DNA of 8,794 nucleotides from Candidatus Gastranaerophilales bacterium (GTDB taxonomy: Bacteria > Cyanobacteriota > Vampirovibrionia > Gastranaerophilales > Gastranaerophilaceae). A program made the position numbers and the translations under genes. The notes beneath the pieces were generated by a model, which searched no databases, was not told the DNA's origin, and was given only the letters and a program-made list of their open reading frames with translations. Of this stretch, positions 1 through 6,435 are shown in pieces (within the stretch, counting starts at the first letter, position 1; each line of letters starts with the position of its first letter). The stretch is from NCBI GenBank assembly GCA_947630355.1, contig CANRHJ010000080.1, forward strand, positions 1-8,794. Reading direction: 5' to 3'.

Positions 1-311
1 CTTATTATAACAGGACCCGTTAAATTTCTTGCCAAGAGCACATTGTCGGCATAAACACTAAATAATTGATTTTCAGAAGTAACTTTATATATACTTACCG
101 CCTGCTCTTTAGGAATAATATAACCCGTTGTTGCATCCATTATCTCTATATCATTTGCATTGTTAAATTCAATACTTTCAAACAAGTATGTATTAAAATT
201 TGTATTACTTATACCGACTCTTACGGGTATGTTTTTATCCTGCGCAAAAGCAGCTGCCGTATATGTTATAAAAAACATAATAAATAATATTAAAATTTTA
301 AACTTTTTCAT
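1..311 (-). CDS. Secreted SpoIID/LytB-like protein, N-terminal fragment
   Basis: This gene reads leftward from an ATG at 311 and runs off the left edge, so only 103 codons are present and no stop is seen. The N-terminus is a clear Sec signal peptide: MKKFK, a hydrophobic run to about residue 20, then AAAFAQ with likely cleavage before Q24. The mature start IPVRVGISNTNFNTYLFE, a short beta-rich stretch ending in a GYIIP turn, and a later NLTGPVII resemble the N-terminal part of SpoIID/LytB-domain proteins, which act on or bind cell-wall glycan. That family call comes from remembered sequence style; the catalytic region lies outside the window. A weak AGGG Shine-Dalgarno precedes the ATG. It is transcribed divergently from hydF. 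Another exported beta-rich protein cannot be excluded. Confidence 0.6.
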   Translation of the reverse strand, partial: MKKFKILILFIMFFITYTAAAFAQDKNIPVRVGISNTNFNTYLFESIEFNNANDIEIMDATTGYIIPKEQAVSIYKVTSENQLFSVYADNVLLARNLTGPVII

Positions 312-332
312 GCATTTTCCCTATCTCGTATT

Positions 333-362
333 ATTATAAAATAAAAGAGGAAATAAAGTTAA
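333..362 (-). promoter_or_regulatory. Probable sigma70 promoter of the SpoIID-like gene
   Basis: On the minus strand a -35-like TTAACT (362-357), an 18-base spacer and a perfect TATAAT (338-333) lie upstream of the ATG at 311. Transcription would start near 326, giving a leader of about 15 bases that still contains the AGGG ribosome-binding element. The -35 matches consensus at four of six bases. This is a prediction from sequence only. Confidence 0.5.
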
Positions 363-381
363 ATAAATTGTATGATAAAAT

Positions 382-425
382 TTCGGTCATATTCCCTGCG
401 GCACCGGAGCATATATAAAACCGAA
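382..425. repeat. Inverted repeat in the hydF upstream region
   Basis: TTCGGT (382-387) and ACCGAA (420-425) are perfect inverted copies. They enclose a stretch that is much more GC-rich than its surroundings and itself contains the small palindrome TGCGGCA. A TATGAT box at 371-376 would start a plus-strand transcript near 383, which would put the whole element at the 5' end of a hydF leader of about 94 bases. It matches no riboswitch class I recognise. It could equally be an operator between the two divergent genes. Confidence 0.3.
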
Positions 426-476
426 GCGAAATAAAACAATACATTGAATATATAATTAAAGGAAGAGAATATAAAT

Positions 477-1670
477 ATGAATACGACTCCAAACAGTGAA
501 AGAATACAAATAGGAATTTTCGGCAAACGAAATGCGGGAAAATCAAGTATAATAAATGCAATTACAAATCAAAATCTTGCAATTGTTTCAGACATTAAAG
601 GGACAACTACCGATCCCATATCAAAATCAATGGAATTATTACCGATAGGTCCGGTTACACTTATAGATACGGCCGGAATTGATGATGAAGGTACTCTTGG
701 GAAATTAAGGACGGAAAAAACACTCCAAATTTTAAATAAAACGGATATTGCACTGCTTATTACCGACACAGAAAAAGGCTTGTCTGATTGGGACAATAAT
801 TTAATTTCATTGTTTAAAGAAAAAAATATAAAATATATAATTGTTTATAATAAAGCCGACTTGAACAATTATAAATACAAATTACAACCGAATGAAATTG
901 TTGTAAGTGCAACACAAAATATAAATATTAAAGAGTTAAAAGAATTAATTGGGGATATATACGAACAAACATCCTGCTGCGCAGTATTAATAAAAGACAT
1001 AATAAAACCTAAAGATAATGTAATAATGGTAACACCCATAGATTCAAGCGCCCCAAAAGGCAGAATAATATTGCCTCAGCAGCAGGTTCTGCGTGATTTA
1101 CTTGAAGCAAACGCAATAACCACAGTAGTAAGAGAATTTGAGCTCAAAGAAGCAATTGAAAATTCGGTCAAAAAACCCAAACTTGTTATAACAGATTCCC
1201 AAGCATTCGGGAAAATATCCGAAATTGTACCTGATGATATCTTATTAACTTCATTTTCAATTTTATTTGCAAGATATAAAGGTGTGTTAAAGCCGGCAGT
1301 AAAAGGAGTTAAAGCAATAAACAATTTAAATAACGGAGATACAATACTTATAGCCGAAGGATGCACCCACCACAGACAATGTGAAGATATAGGCAGCGTT
1401 AAAATTCCAAAATGGCTTGAAGACTTTACGGGTAAAAAATTTAATTACAAGTTCTCGTCAGGAACAGGTTTCCCGTCAGATTTATCCGAATATCAATTAA
1501 TTATCCACTGCGGCAGCTGCATGCTTAAAGACAGAGAAGTTTTGTATCGATATAACTGCGCAATTAATAATAATATCCCCGTAACAAATTACGGTATTGC
1601 AATTGCATATATGCATAATATTTTAAAGAGAAGTTTAAAAGTATTTCCCGATATATATAGTCTAATCTGA
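477..1670 (+). CDS. hydF: [FeFe]-hydrogenase maturation GTPase HydF
   Basis: HydF is the cytoplasmic scaffold on which the 2Fe subcluster of the [FeFe]-hydrogenase H-cluster is assembled before delivery to the apo-hydrogenase; HydE and HydG supply the building blocks. The 397-residue length is normal. The N-terminal GTPase domain shows the P-loop GKRNAGKSS (16-24), switch threonines GTTTD (42-46), DTAG (64-67), NKAD (125-128) and an SA element (144-145). A middle dimerisation region (about 165-280) follows. The C-terminal cluster-binding domain has CTH at 296-298 and HCGSC at 344-348, with 46 residues between H298 and C345, matching the family pattern CxH-x(46-53)-CxxC. The start is supported by AAAGGAAGAG at 458-467, nine bases before the ATG. 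No hydE, hydG or hydrogenase gene is in the window, so those partners must be elsewhere. Confidence 0.96.
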   Translation: MNTTPNSERIQIGIFGKRNAGKSSIINAITNQNLAIVSDIKGTTTDPISKSMELLPIGPVTLIDTAGIDDEGTLGKLRTEKTLQILNKTDIALLITDTEKGLSDWDNNLISLFKEKNIKYIIVYNKADLNNYKYKLQPNEIVVSATQNINIKELKELIGDIYEQTSCCAVLIKDIIKPKDNVIMVTPIDSSAPKGRIILPQQQVLRDLLEANAITTVVREFELKEAIENSVKKPKLVITDSQAFGKISEIVPDDILLTSFSILFARYKGVLKPAVKGVKAINNLNNGDTILIAEGCTHHRQCEDIGSVKIPKWLEDFTGKKFNYKFSSGTGFPSDLSEYQLIIHCGSCMLKDREVLYRYNCAINNNIPVTNYGIAIAYMHNILKRSLKVFPDIYSLI

Positions 1671-1711
1671 CAGCTCAAGACACAAAACATAAAGACTTAT
1701 CGTTTTTCTTC

Positions 1712-1730
1712 CCTCAGAAATTCGCTGAGG
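1712..1730. other. Stem-loop downstream of hydF
   Basis: CCTCAG (1712-1717) and CTGAGG (1725-1730) form a perfect 6-bp stem around a 7-base loop, 41 bases after the hydF stop. On the plus strand it is followed by TGCTTATC rather than a T-run, and on the minus strand by an A-rich run, so it is not a canonical intrinsic terminator. It may stabilise the 3' end of the hydF mRNA or be a weak or factor-assisted stop. The rest of the 1671-1896 gap shows only AT-rich sequence. Confidence 0.4.
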
Positions 1731-1862
1731 TGCTTATCATAATATCTTTCGGAATATATTAATTTTTGTTAAGCATTAAAAATCAGATATTGTAATATTT
1801 TCAGCCTTTTAAATAATTTGCTTGAATATAAAAAGCAATTTTATGGGTATATATTTTTTATA

Positions 1863-1868
1863 TATAAT
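1863..1868 (+). promoter_or_regulatory. -10 box of the small acidic protein gene
   Basis: A perfect TATAAT sits 28 bases upstream of the ATG at 1897. Transcription would start near 1875 and give a leader of about 22 bases carrying GAGAGG. The -35 region at 17-base spacing (TTTATG, 1840-1845) is weak. The box lies inside the longer open frame that begins with TTG at 1822, which argues against that upstream start. Confidence 0.45.
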
Positions 1869-1896
1869 GTATACACTTTTAAATAGAGAGGCAGAA

Positions 1897-2094
1897 ATGA
1901 GTTTATTTTCAGATATCAACGGATTAAATGCAAAAGGAATAAAGAATTTCAATACGGGAAAAGAAATACAACCTAAAGATGAAGAAGACTTTTCCGAAGT
2001 TGATTTTTGTGTAAATAAAGAAAAAACAAGTTTGTTTGAAGAAGAATTTAACGGACAAAATAAAACTGAGAATTCAATTTTTGATTTTGAATAA
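1897..2094 (+). CDS. Small acidic hypothetical protein (65 aa)
   Basis: I do not recognise this gene. The open frame extends back to a TTG at 1822, but the ATG at 1897 is preferred: GAGAGG (1886-1891) lies five bases upstream, and a TATAAT box falls inside the longer frame. The 65-residue product is acidic (15 Asp/Glu against 7 Lys, no Arg, no His). It has no membrane segment or signal peptide and one cysteine, and is low in hydrophobic residues, so it is probably largely disordered. It contains three similar short motifs of Ser, Leu/Ile, Phe and then acidic or polar residues: MSLFSD at the N-terminus, TSLFEEEF near residue 46 and NSIFDFE at the C-terminus. It lies downstream of hydF on the same strand but 226 bases away with its own promoter, and converges on the permease operon 17 bases away. 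Confidence 0.7.
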   Translation: MSLFSDINGLNAKGIKNFNTGKEIQPKDEEDFSEVDFCVNKEKTSLFEEEFNGQNKTENSIFDFE

Positions 2095-2111
2095 AATTTT
2101 TATATAATGGT

Positions 2112-2957
2112 TTAGCCTTTGACGGCACCTTCATTACTGCCTGAAACAAAGTATTTTTGCAGAGAAACAAAGAATATTATAATAGGTATGACAGAAATAA
2201 CGGAGCCTGCGGCAATATAGCGCCAATTAGCACTAAACAAACCCTGTAAATCATTAACGCCGACAGGAAGAGTGTATAAAGTTTTTTTAGTTAAAACAAT
2301 ACTCGGCCATAAAAACTCACCCCAAGAACCGATAAAAGTAAAGATTGCCAAAACGGCAAGAGTGGGCGCAGTCATTGGGAGCAGTATTTTACGCCAAATA
2401 TTGAACACGGAACAACCGTCAATAAAAGCCGCTTCTTCCATCTCTTTGGGAATGGTAAGAAAAGCCTGCCGCATCAGAAATATTCCGAACGCATTAACGG
2501 CAAATGGCAAAATAAGACCTAAATATCCCGGAGCAATTCCGTATGAATCAACCAGGTGAAGTTTTAAGACTATAAGATAAACGGGAAGCATTATAGCCTG
2601 AAACGGAATCATTATTGTGGACAAAACAAGAGAAAACAGTATTCTTTTACCTTTAAATTCCATTCTTGCAAGCGGATATGCAGCCAATGATGAGAAAATC
2701 AAATTCAAGATTACCGTAAATCCTGCTACAATAAAGCTGTTAAGGAAATATAATAAAAACGGAATTTGATGCCATACATTTATAAAATTTTTCAAGGTAA
2801 AATCACGGGGGATAAAAACAGGCGGGTATTGAAATATGTTTTCATCCATTCCTTTTAATGCCGTTGATATAAGCCACATAAACGGAAACAAGGACAAAAA
2901 CGACATAATAATAAGAAATAAATGAATAAAAAACCCGTTTAAATGCTTTTTCATCAT
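2112..2957 (-). CDS. Carbohydrate ABC transporter permease, MalG/UgpE type
   Basis: This is one of the two membrane subunits of a CUT1-family sugar (or glycerol-phosphate) importer; the two subunits form the channel that receives substrate from an extracytoplasmic binding protein. The 281-residue length is typical. About six hydrophobic segments are visible, beginning at residues 9-32. The cytoplasmic EAA loop that docks on the ATPase is clear: EEAAFIDG at 174-181, then ILLP at 191-194. The C-terminus ends in GAVKG, a hallmark of this permease branch. The ATG at 2957 is preceded by AGAGG (2970-2966) at eight bases. It overlaps the stop of the upstream permease gene as ATGA, so the two are translationally coupled. 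Substrate cannot be read from the sequence. Confidence 0.93.
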   Translation of the reverse strand: MMKKHLNGFFIHLFLIIMSFLSLFPFMWLISTALKGMDENIFQYPPVFIPRDFTLKNFINVWHQIPFLLYFLNSFIVAGFTVILNLIFSSLAAYPLARMEFKGKRILFSLVLSTIMIPFQAIMLPVYLIVLKLHLVDSYGIAPGYLGLILPFAVNAFGIFLMRQAFLTIPKEMEEAAFIDGCSVFNIWRKILLPMTAPTLAVLAIFTFIGSWGEFLWPSIVLTKKTLYTLPVGVNDLQGLFSANWRYIAAGSVISVIPIIIFFVSLQKYFVSGSNEGAVKG

Positions 2958-3826
2958 AATTTATACCTCTTATTTTCAAAGAAAGTAATATTTATAACAG
3001 AGAAAATAAGGATTATCAAAAGCAAGACAACGGAAGCTGCCGAAGCAAGAGATAAATCAAGATTTTCAAAAGCTCTTTCATAAATATAATAGACCATGGT
3101 TTTTGTGGAATTTAACGGTCCGCCTTTAGTCATTACATATATTTCGGTAAAAACTTTCAATGCAGAAATGGAGGAAATAGTAACAACAAGGGCAATAATC
3201 GGCATTAAATGCGGGACGGTAACATATATATGTTTGGATAAAGCATTTGCGCCGTCACAATCTGCGGCTTCATATAAATCTTTAGGCACACCGATGAGAG
3301 CCGAAAGGTAAATCATCATATAATATCCGATACCTTTATAAATAGTGACCGCAGCAACGGAAATCATAGCAAATTTTGTATCGGTAAGCCATCCGACAGG
3401 GGAATATCCCGCCAGCGAAAAAATAAAATTAACCATTCCCTGCTGAGCGAATAACCATTTAAAAGCTATTGCCACAACAACTATTGAAACAACCACAGGC
3501 AAATATATCAAAACTTTGTATATATTTATTCCTTTGATTTTCTGATTAATAAATACAGCAACGATTAAAGGAAAAATTGAAAGAAAAGGAACAACCAAAA
3601 TCAGGAATAAAAAGGTGTTAAACAAAGTTTGATAGAATTCTTCGGATGTGAAAATATGTTTATAATTATTAAATCCTGCGAATACGGGATTATAAATATC
3701 CGCGGAATAATCAAAAAAACTTAGTATAATCGTTTGAAAAAACGGAATAAAGAAAAATACGGCAAGAAAAATCATTGCAGGTAATAAAAATAAATAGGGT
3801 ATGTATTTTTTATAAAAATTATTCAT
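2954..3826 (-). CDS. Carbohydrate ABC transporter permease, MalF/UgpA type
   Basis: This is the partner channel subunit of the same CUT1-type importer. The chosen start is the ATG at 3826, giving 290 residues that begin MNNFYKKYIPYLFLLPAM, the usual short cytoplasmic tail before the first membrane helix. An upstream in-frame ATG at 3865 would add 13 unusual residues and has no ribosome-binding site. The EAA loop is at EAADCDG (186-192), followed by VP at 204-205. TKGGPLNSTKTMVYYIYERA (233-252) is the conserved block near the C-terminus of this branch. The ATG at 3826 has no Shine-Dalgarno, but a TATAAT box ends ten bases before it, so the mRNA may be almost leaderless. It is the first gene of a two-gene operon. 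No substrate-binding protein or ATPase gene is adjacent, so the complex must draw on genes elsewhere. Confidence 0.93.
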   Translation of the reverse strand: MNNFYKKYIPYLFLLPAMIFLAVFFFIPFFQTIILSFFDYSADIYNPVFAGFNNYKHIFTSEEFYQTLFNTFLFLILVVPFLSIFPLIVAVFINQKIKGINIYKVLIYLPVVVSIVVVAIAFKWLFAQQGMVNFIFSLAGYSPVGWLTDTKFAMISVAAVTIYKGIGYYMMIYLSALIGVPKDLYEAADCDGANALSKHIYVTVPHLMPIIALVVTISSISALKVFTEIYVMTKGGPLNSTKTMVYYIYERAFENLDLSLASAASVVLLLIILIFSVINITFFENKRYKL

Positions 3827-3836
3827 ATTTATATAA

Positions 3837-3842
3837 ATTATA
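3837..3842 (-). promoter_or_regulatory. -10 box of the permease operon, ten bases before the ATG
   Basis: On the minus strand TATAAT occupies 3842-3837 and exactly ten bases separate it from the ATG at 3826. A normal start 5-9 bases after the box would leave a leader of only about one to five bases. No convincing -35 is seen at 16-18 bases. The same spacing occurs at the histidine kinase gene. In AT-rich DNA a chance TATAAT is not rare, so confidence is moderate. Confidence 0.4.
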
Positions 3843-3845
3843 TAC

Positions 3846-3866
3846 GTTAATAACAATAAATGCATT
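3846..3866. promoter_or_regulatory. Palindromes between the permease operon and the 239-aa gene
   Basis: The 71-base gap between these divergent genes contains GTTA-A-TAAC (3846-3854) and the perfect 8-base palindrome AATGCATT (3859-3866). They lie just upstream of the permease -10 box, where a repressor or activator site would be expected. No known operator consensus is recognised, and short AT-rich palindromes can arise by chance. Confidence 0.2.
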
Positions 3867-3897
3867 AAAAATGTTTTTATATATATAAGGGAAAACT

Positions 3898-4617
3898 ATG
3901 CATAATTTTAAGAAATACATATTAAAAATAATAGGACTAAATAAAATCAGCCGTAAAAATATATTAGAGCCTCAGGTATATACAAGTGCAACAACAAAGC
4001 GTTCAATGAATACAGGCTGCACATTAGAATTGTCCGGAACAACAGAAGAGCTAAGAAAAAAAATAGATTTTGAATTAAAAAATTTGATGAAAGACTATTT
4101 TAGTAACCCTGAAAAGCTGATAACGTATATTAAAACGCAGGGAATTACAATATACAGATTTGCTAATGCAGACAAATTATTGAAAAAATTAGGAGAAGAA
4201 GAAGGCTTTATAAGTCCTTTGAAAGGCATGAAAGCCTTAATAATAAATTTAATAATCGGTATAATTTACGAAAATAAAATAAAAATAAAGTTAACAACGT
4301 CCCCTATGCTGGTATTTTCAACGGGGAGTACGGAGATATATACAATAGCAAGAGCTTTATATAAACATAAGAGTTATATAAGCAATATGCCGGGCTATGA
4401 TTACAAATCACAAGAACTGTACAAAAAAAGTTTACGGCGCAAAAATCAAAGAAAATCAACACTATCAAAGTATACAATAAAAGAGATATTTGCTTGTAAA
4501 GAAGCCGTAGCAAGAGATATAGAGTCAATAAAATATACTCTTGAATTATCAGAAGAATTTGATAAATATAAAAAAGCCATGAAAGCAATAGCGGAAAAGA
4601 ATTCGGCACAAGTTTAA
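3898..4617 (+). CDS. Hypothetical protein, 239 aa, unknown family
   Basis: I cannot assign this gene to a family. The start at 3898 is well supported by AAGGGA (3887-3892) five bases upstream, and the frame is open for 239 codons. There is no signal peptide. Residues 1-70 are polar with many lysines. A middle part (about 72-160) alternates short hydrophobic strands and helices, with a moderately hydrophobic segment KALIINLIIGIIYE (112-125) that is probably buried rather than a membrane helix, and a Ser/Thr/Gly-rich turn TTSPMLVFSTGSTE (133-146). A basic patch RRKNQRK (180-186) is followed by a charged helical C-terminal region (about 190-235). Net charge is strongly positive, compatible with a nucleic-acid or membrane-surface role, but that is inference. 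It is divergent from the sugar permease operon and convergent with the histidine kinase gene, nine bases away. Confidence 0.8.
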   Translation: MHNFKKYILKIIGLNKISRKNILEPQVYTSATTKRSMNTGCTLELSGTTEELRKKIDFELKNLMKDYFSNPEKLITYIKTQGITIYRFANADKLLKKLGEEEGFISPLKGMKALIINLIIGIIYENKIKIKLTTSPMLVFSTGSTEIYTIARALYKHKSYISNMPGYDYKSQELYKKSLRRKNQRKSTLSKYTIKEIFACKEAVARDIESIKYTLELSEEFDKYKKAMKAIAEKNSAQV

Positions 4618-4626
4618 GAAGTAAAG

Positions 4627-6396
4627 CTAGACCAATTCATCATCACTGACATGAATAGGAAGATAAACAGTAAACGTAGAACCTTCATTTTCAACACTGG
4701 AAACTGTTATTTTACCGTTATGATATTTTTCAACAGTCATTTTGACAAGGTGTAATCCAAGTCCTGTACCTTTTACCGAATGAGTGGCATTTTCAACTCT
4801 GTAAAATCTGTCAAAAATTTTATCCAAATGTTCCTTTGGTATTCCTATTCCGTTATCCCTGACGGAGAAAGTAACAAATTGATTATCCTCGCTGATATTA
4901 ACCGAAACCAGAATATTTTTTCCGTTTTCGGAATACTTAATGGCATTGGAAAGCAGATTTCTGATAACTCTGTCAATACTTTCAATATTAACGGGGACTA
5001 ATGGAATATCGTTTAAAATTTTAAAATCTATAGAGATATCTTTTTCATCGGCAAGCACTTTTATGGAATTAATATTTTGTTCGAGCAATTCAGGGATATT
5101 GGAATATTCTTTTTTTAAGGTAATACTGCCCGACTCAAGCCGTGAGAAATCAAGGATATCATTAACCATAGTGTGCAGACGTTTTGCCTCAGTATCAAGA
5201 GTTTTAAGGAACTCTTTTTTAGTATCCTCATCAAAATCATCACCGTTATTGCAAAGTGTATCAATATAAGTTCTTAAAACAGTAACCGGTGTTCTTAATT
5301 CGTGTGAAACATTTGAAATAAAAGTATTTTTCAGTTTATTAACTTCAGTTTCTCTTGTAACATCAATTAAAACAATAATGTAACCGACATAATCCTGCTG
5401 CTGCGAAAACATGGGAGATATCATGGCTTTTATCGTTTTTTTCCCTGCTTCAATATTAAATTCAACAGGTTTTTGTTCAATAATATTTAAAGGAGTGTCT
5501 TTAAATTCTTCAATTTTATCAAGGAAGCACTTTTGTCCGTGAATATCGGTAAAATTTTGGATTTTTGTATTCAAAAATTTTTTTTCTTCGACATCAAGCA
5601 TATTCAAAGCCGCCGAATTAACAAGAACAACATTATCAAAGTTATCACAAACAATAACACCGTTAATAATACTCATAAGAACAGCTTCAAGCTTATTGCG
5701 TTCAAGTGTAATTTGTTCAATATTTTGTTGTTCGTATTGAGAAAGTAACTTAGACATATCATTAAAAGCGGAAGCAAGCTCACTCATATTATCGGAATCC
5801 ACTTTAACACCGAATTTACCGATGGAAATTTGTTTGACGGCTTTATAGAGTTTAGAAAGTTCTTTGGAAACAATTAAATAGCTAAACAAGATAATCACCG
5901 ATAGAATAAGCCAAGCAGCAATAAAAACAGACCATAAAGATTTTTTTGCTGCAGAAGAGATACTATTCAGAGATTTACCTGAAAAACCGACACTGACAGA
6001 GCCGATAATGGAATTATTATAAATAACCGGGGAACTGACACTGAAAACGGTATTAAAAAAATTTATATCCGTATCTTGTCTTGAAGAAAAGATAAGATTG
6101 TTATTTTCGTCTTTAAAATCAATAAAAGCCACATCATCATTATCCGAAATAAAAGATGAATATTTTTCTTTCAGGAAATTGTTTTTTAAATCATCAGTAA
6201 TATTAAGATACCGAGAAGTTTGAGCTGCAACAGACTTTGTCATAACTTGCGCGAATTCAAAATAATTTTTATCCAATTTAGATTGAATATTGTTAACAGC
6301 GAGTAAAGAGAGGCAGATTATGAGTATAGAACCGATTATAAATAAAGCTATAACGATTTTGGCGTGTTTATTCAAATGAAAAAAATTTAAATTCAT
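4627..6396 (-). CDS. Membrane sensor histidine kinase (HAMP-PAS-HisKA-HATPase), WalK/PhoR-like
   Basis: This kinase should sense an external or envelope signal, autophosphorylate on histidine and pass the phosphate to a response regulator. Numbered from the ATG at 6396 (589 residues), it has TM1 at about 13-35, an extracytoplasmic sensor region at 36-153, TM2 at about 154-176, HAMP at about 177-227, a PAS domain at about 237-347, and the HisKA H-box SNVSHELRTP with H365. The HATPase domain has the N-box RNLLSNAIKYS (N480, N484), the G1 box DNGIGI from D514, the F-box FDRFYR from 528, and the G2 box GTGLGL (543-548). All key residues are present. The longest frame starts at a TTG (6435), but that codon is part of a -35 box, so the ATG at 6396 is chosen. 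It has no Shine-Dalgarno. No response regulator is adjacent, so the cognate partner is unknown. Confidence 0.95.
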   Translation of the reverse strand: MNLNFFHLNKHAKIVIALFIIGSILIICLSLLAVNNIQSKLDKNYFEFAQVMTKSVAAQTSRYLNITDDLKNNFLKEKYSSFISDNDDVAFIDFKDENNNLIFSSRQDTDINFFNTVFSVSSPVIYNNSIIGSVSVGFSGKSLNSISSAAKKSLWSVFIAAWLILSVIILFSYLIVSKELSKLYKAVKQISIGKFGVKVDSDNMSELASAFNDMSKLLSQYEQQNIEQITLERNKLEAVLMSIINGVIVCDNFDNVVLVNSAALNMLDVEEKKFLNTKIQNFTDIHGQKCFLDKIEEFKDTPLNIIEQKPVEFNIEAGKKTIKAMISPMFSQQQDYVGYIIVLIDVTRETEVNKLKNTFISNVSHELRTPVTVLRTYIDTLCNNGDDFDEDTKKEFLKTLDTEAKRLHTMVNDILDFSRLESGSITLKKEYSNIPELLEQNINSIKVLADEKDISIDFKILNDIPLVPVNIESIDRVIRNLLSNAIKYSENGKNILVSVNISEDNQFVTFSVRDNGIGIPKEHLDKIFDRFYRVENATHSVKGTGLGLHLVKMTVEKYHNGKITVSSVENEGSTFTVYLPIHVSDDELV

Positions 6397-6406
6397 AACG
6401 GAAAGC

Positions 6407-6435
6407 ATTATAGCATTAATATAAGATATAATCAA
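6407..6435 (-). promoter_or_regulatory. Histidine kinase promoter giving a near-leaderless mRNA
   Basis: On the minus strand, TTGATT (6435-6430), a 17-base spacer and a perfect TATAAT (6412-6407) form a near-consensus sigma70-type promoter. The spacer ends in TGC, so there is also an extended -10 (TGnTATAAT). The box lies ten bases before the ATG at 6396, so transcription should start about one to five bases upstream of it. No Shine-Dalgarno-like sequence lies between. The promoter overlaps the first 13 codons of the longest open frame, which are therefore not coding. Confidence 0.65.

Noticed and set aside
66..287. 73-codon plus-strand open frame opposite the SpoIID-like gene
   Set aside because: It has no ribosome-binding site and an implausible Cys/Tyr/Ile-rich composition, and it is antisense to a frame with a clear signal peptide.
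1822..1896. N-terminal extension of the small acidic protein from a TTG start
   Set aside because: The extension has no ribosome-binding site and contains the TATAAT box, whereas the ATG at 1897 has a well-placed GAGAGG.
2072..2100. Hairpin ATTCAA/TTGAAT followed by AAAATTTTTT as a terminator for the small acidic gene
   Set aside because: The stem is only six mostly A-T pairs, overlaps the stop codon, has a 9-base loop and the T-run is offset by four bases; this is common by chance in such AT-rich DNA.
3827..3865. Thirteen-residue N-terminal extension of the MalF-type permease
   Set aside because: The upstream ATG lacks a ribosome-binding site, the extension overlaps the -10 box, and the residues do not fit the usual permease N-terminus.
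4304..4609. 101-codon minus-strand open frame within the 239-aa gene
   Set aside because: The Leu/Tyr-rich translation is typical of the reverse complement of a Lys/Asn/Ile-rich gene, and no ribosome-binding site was found.
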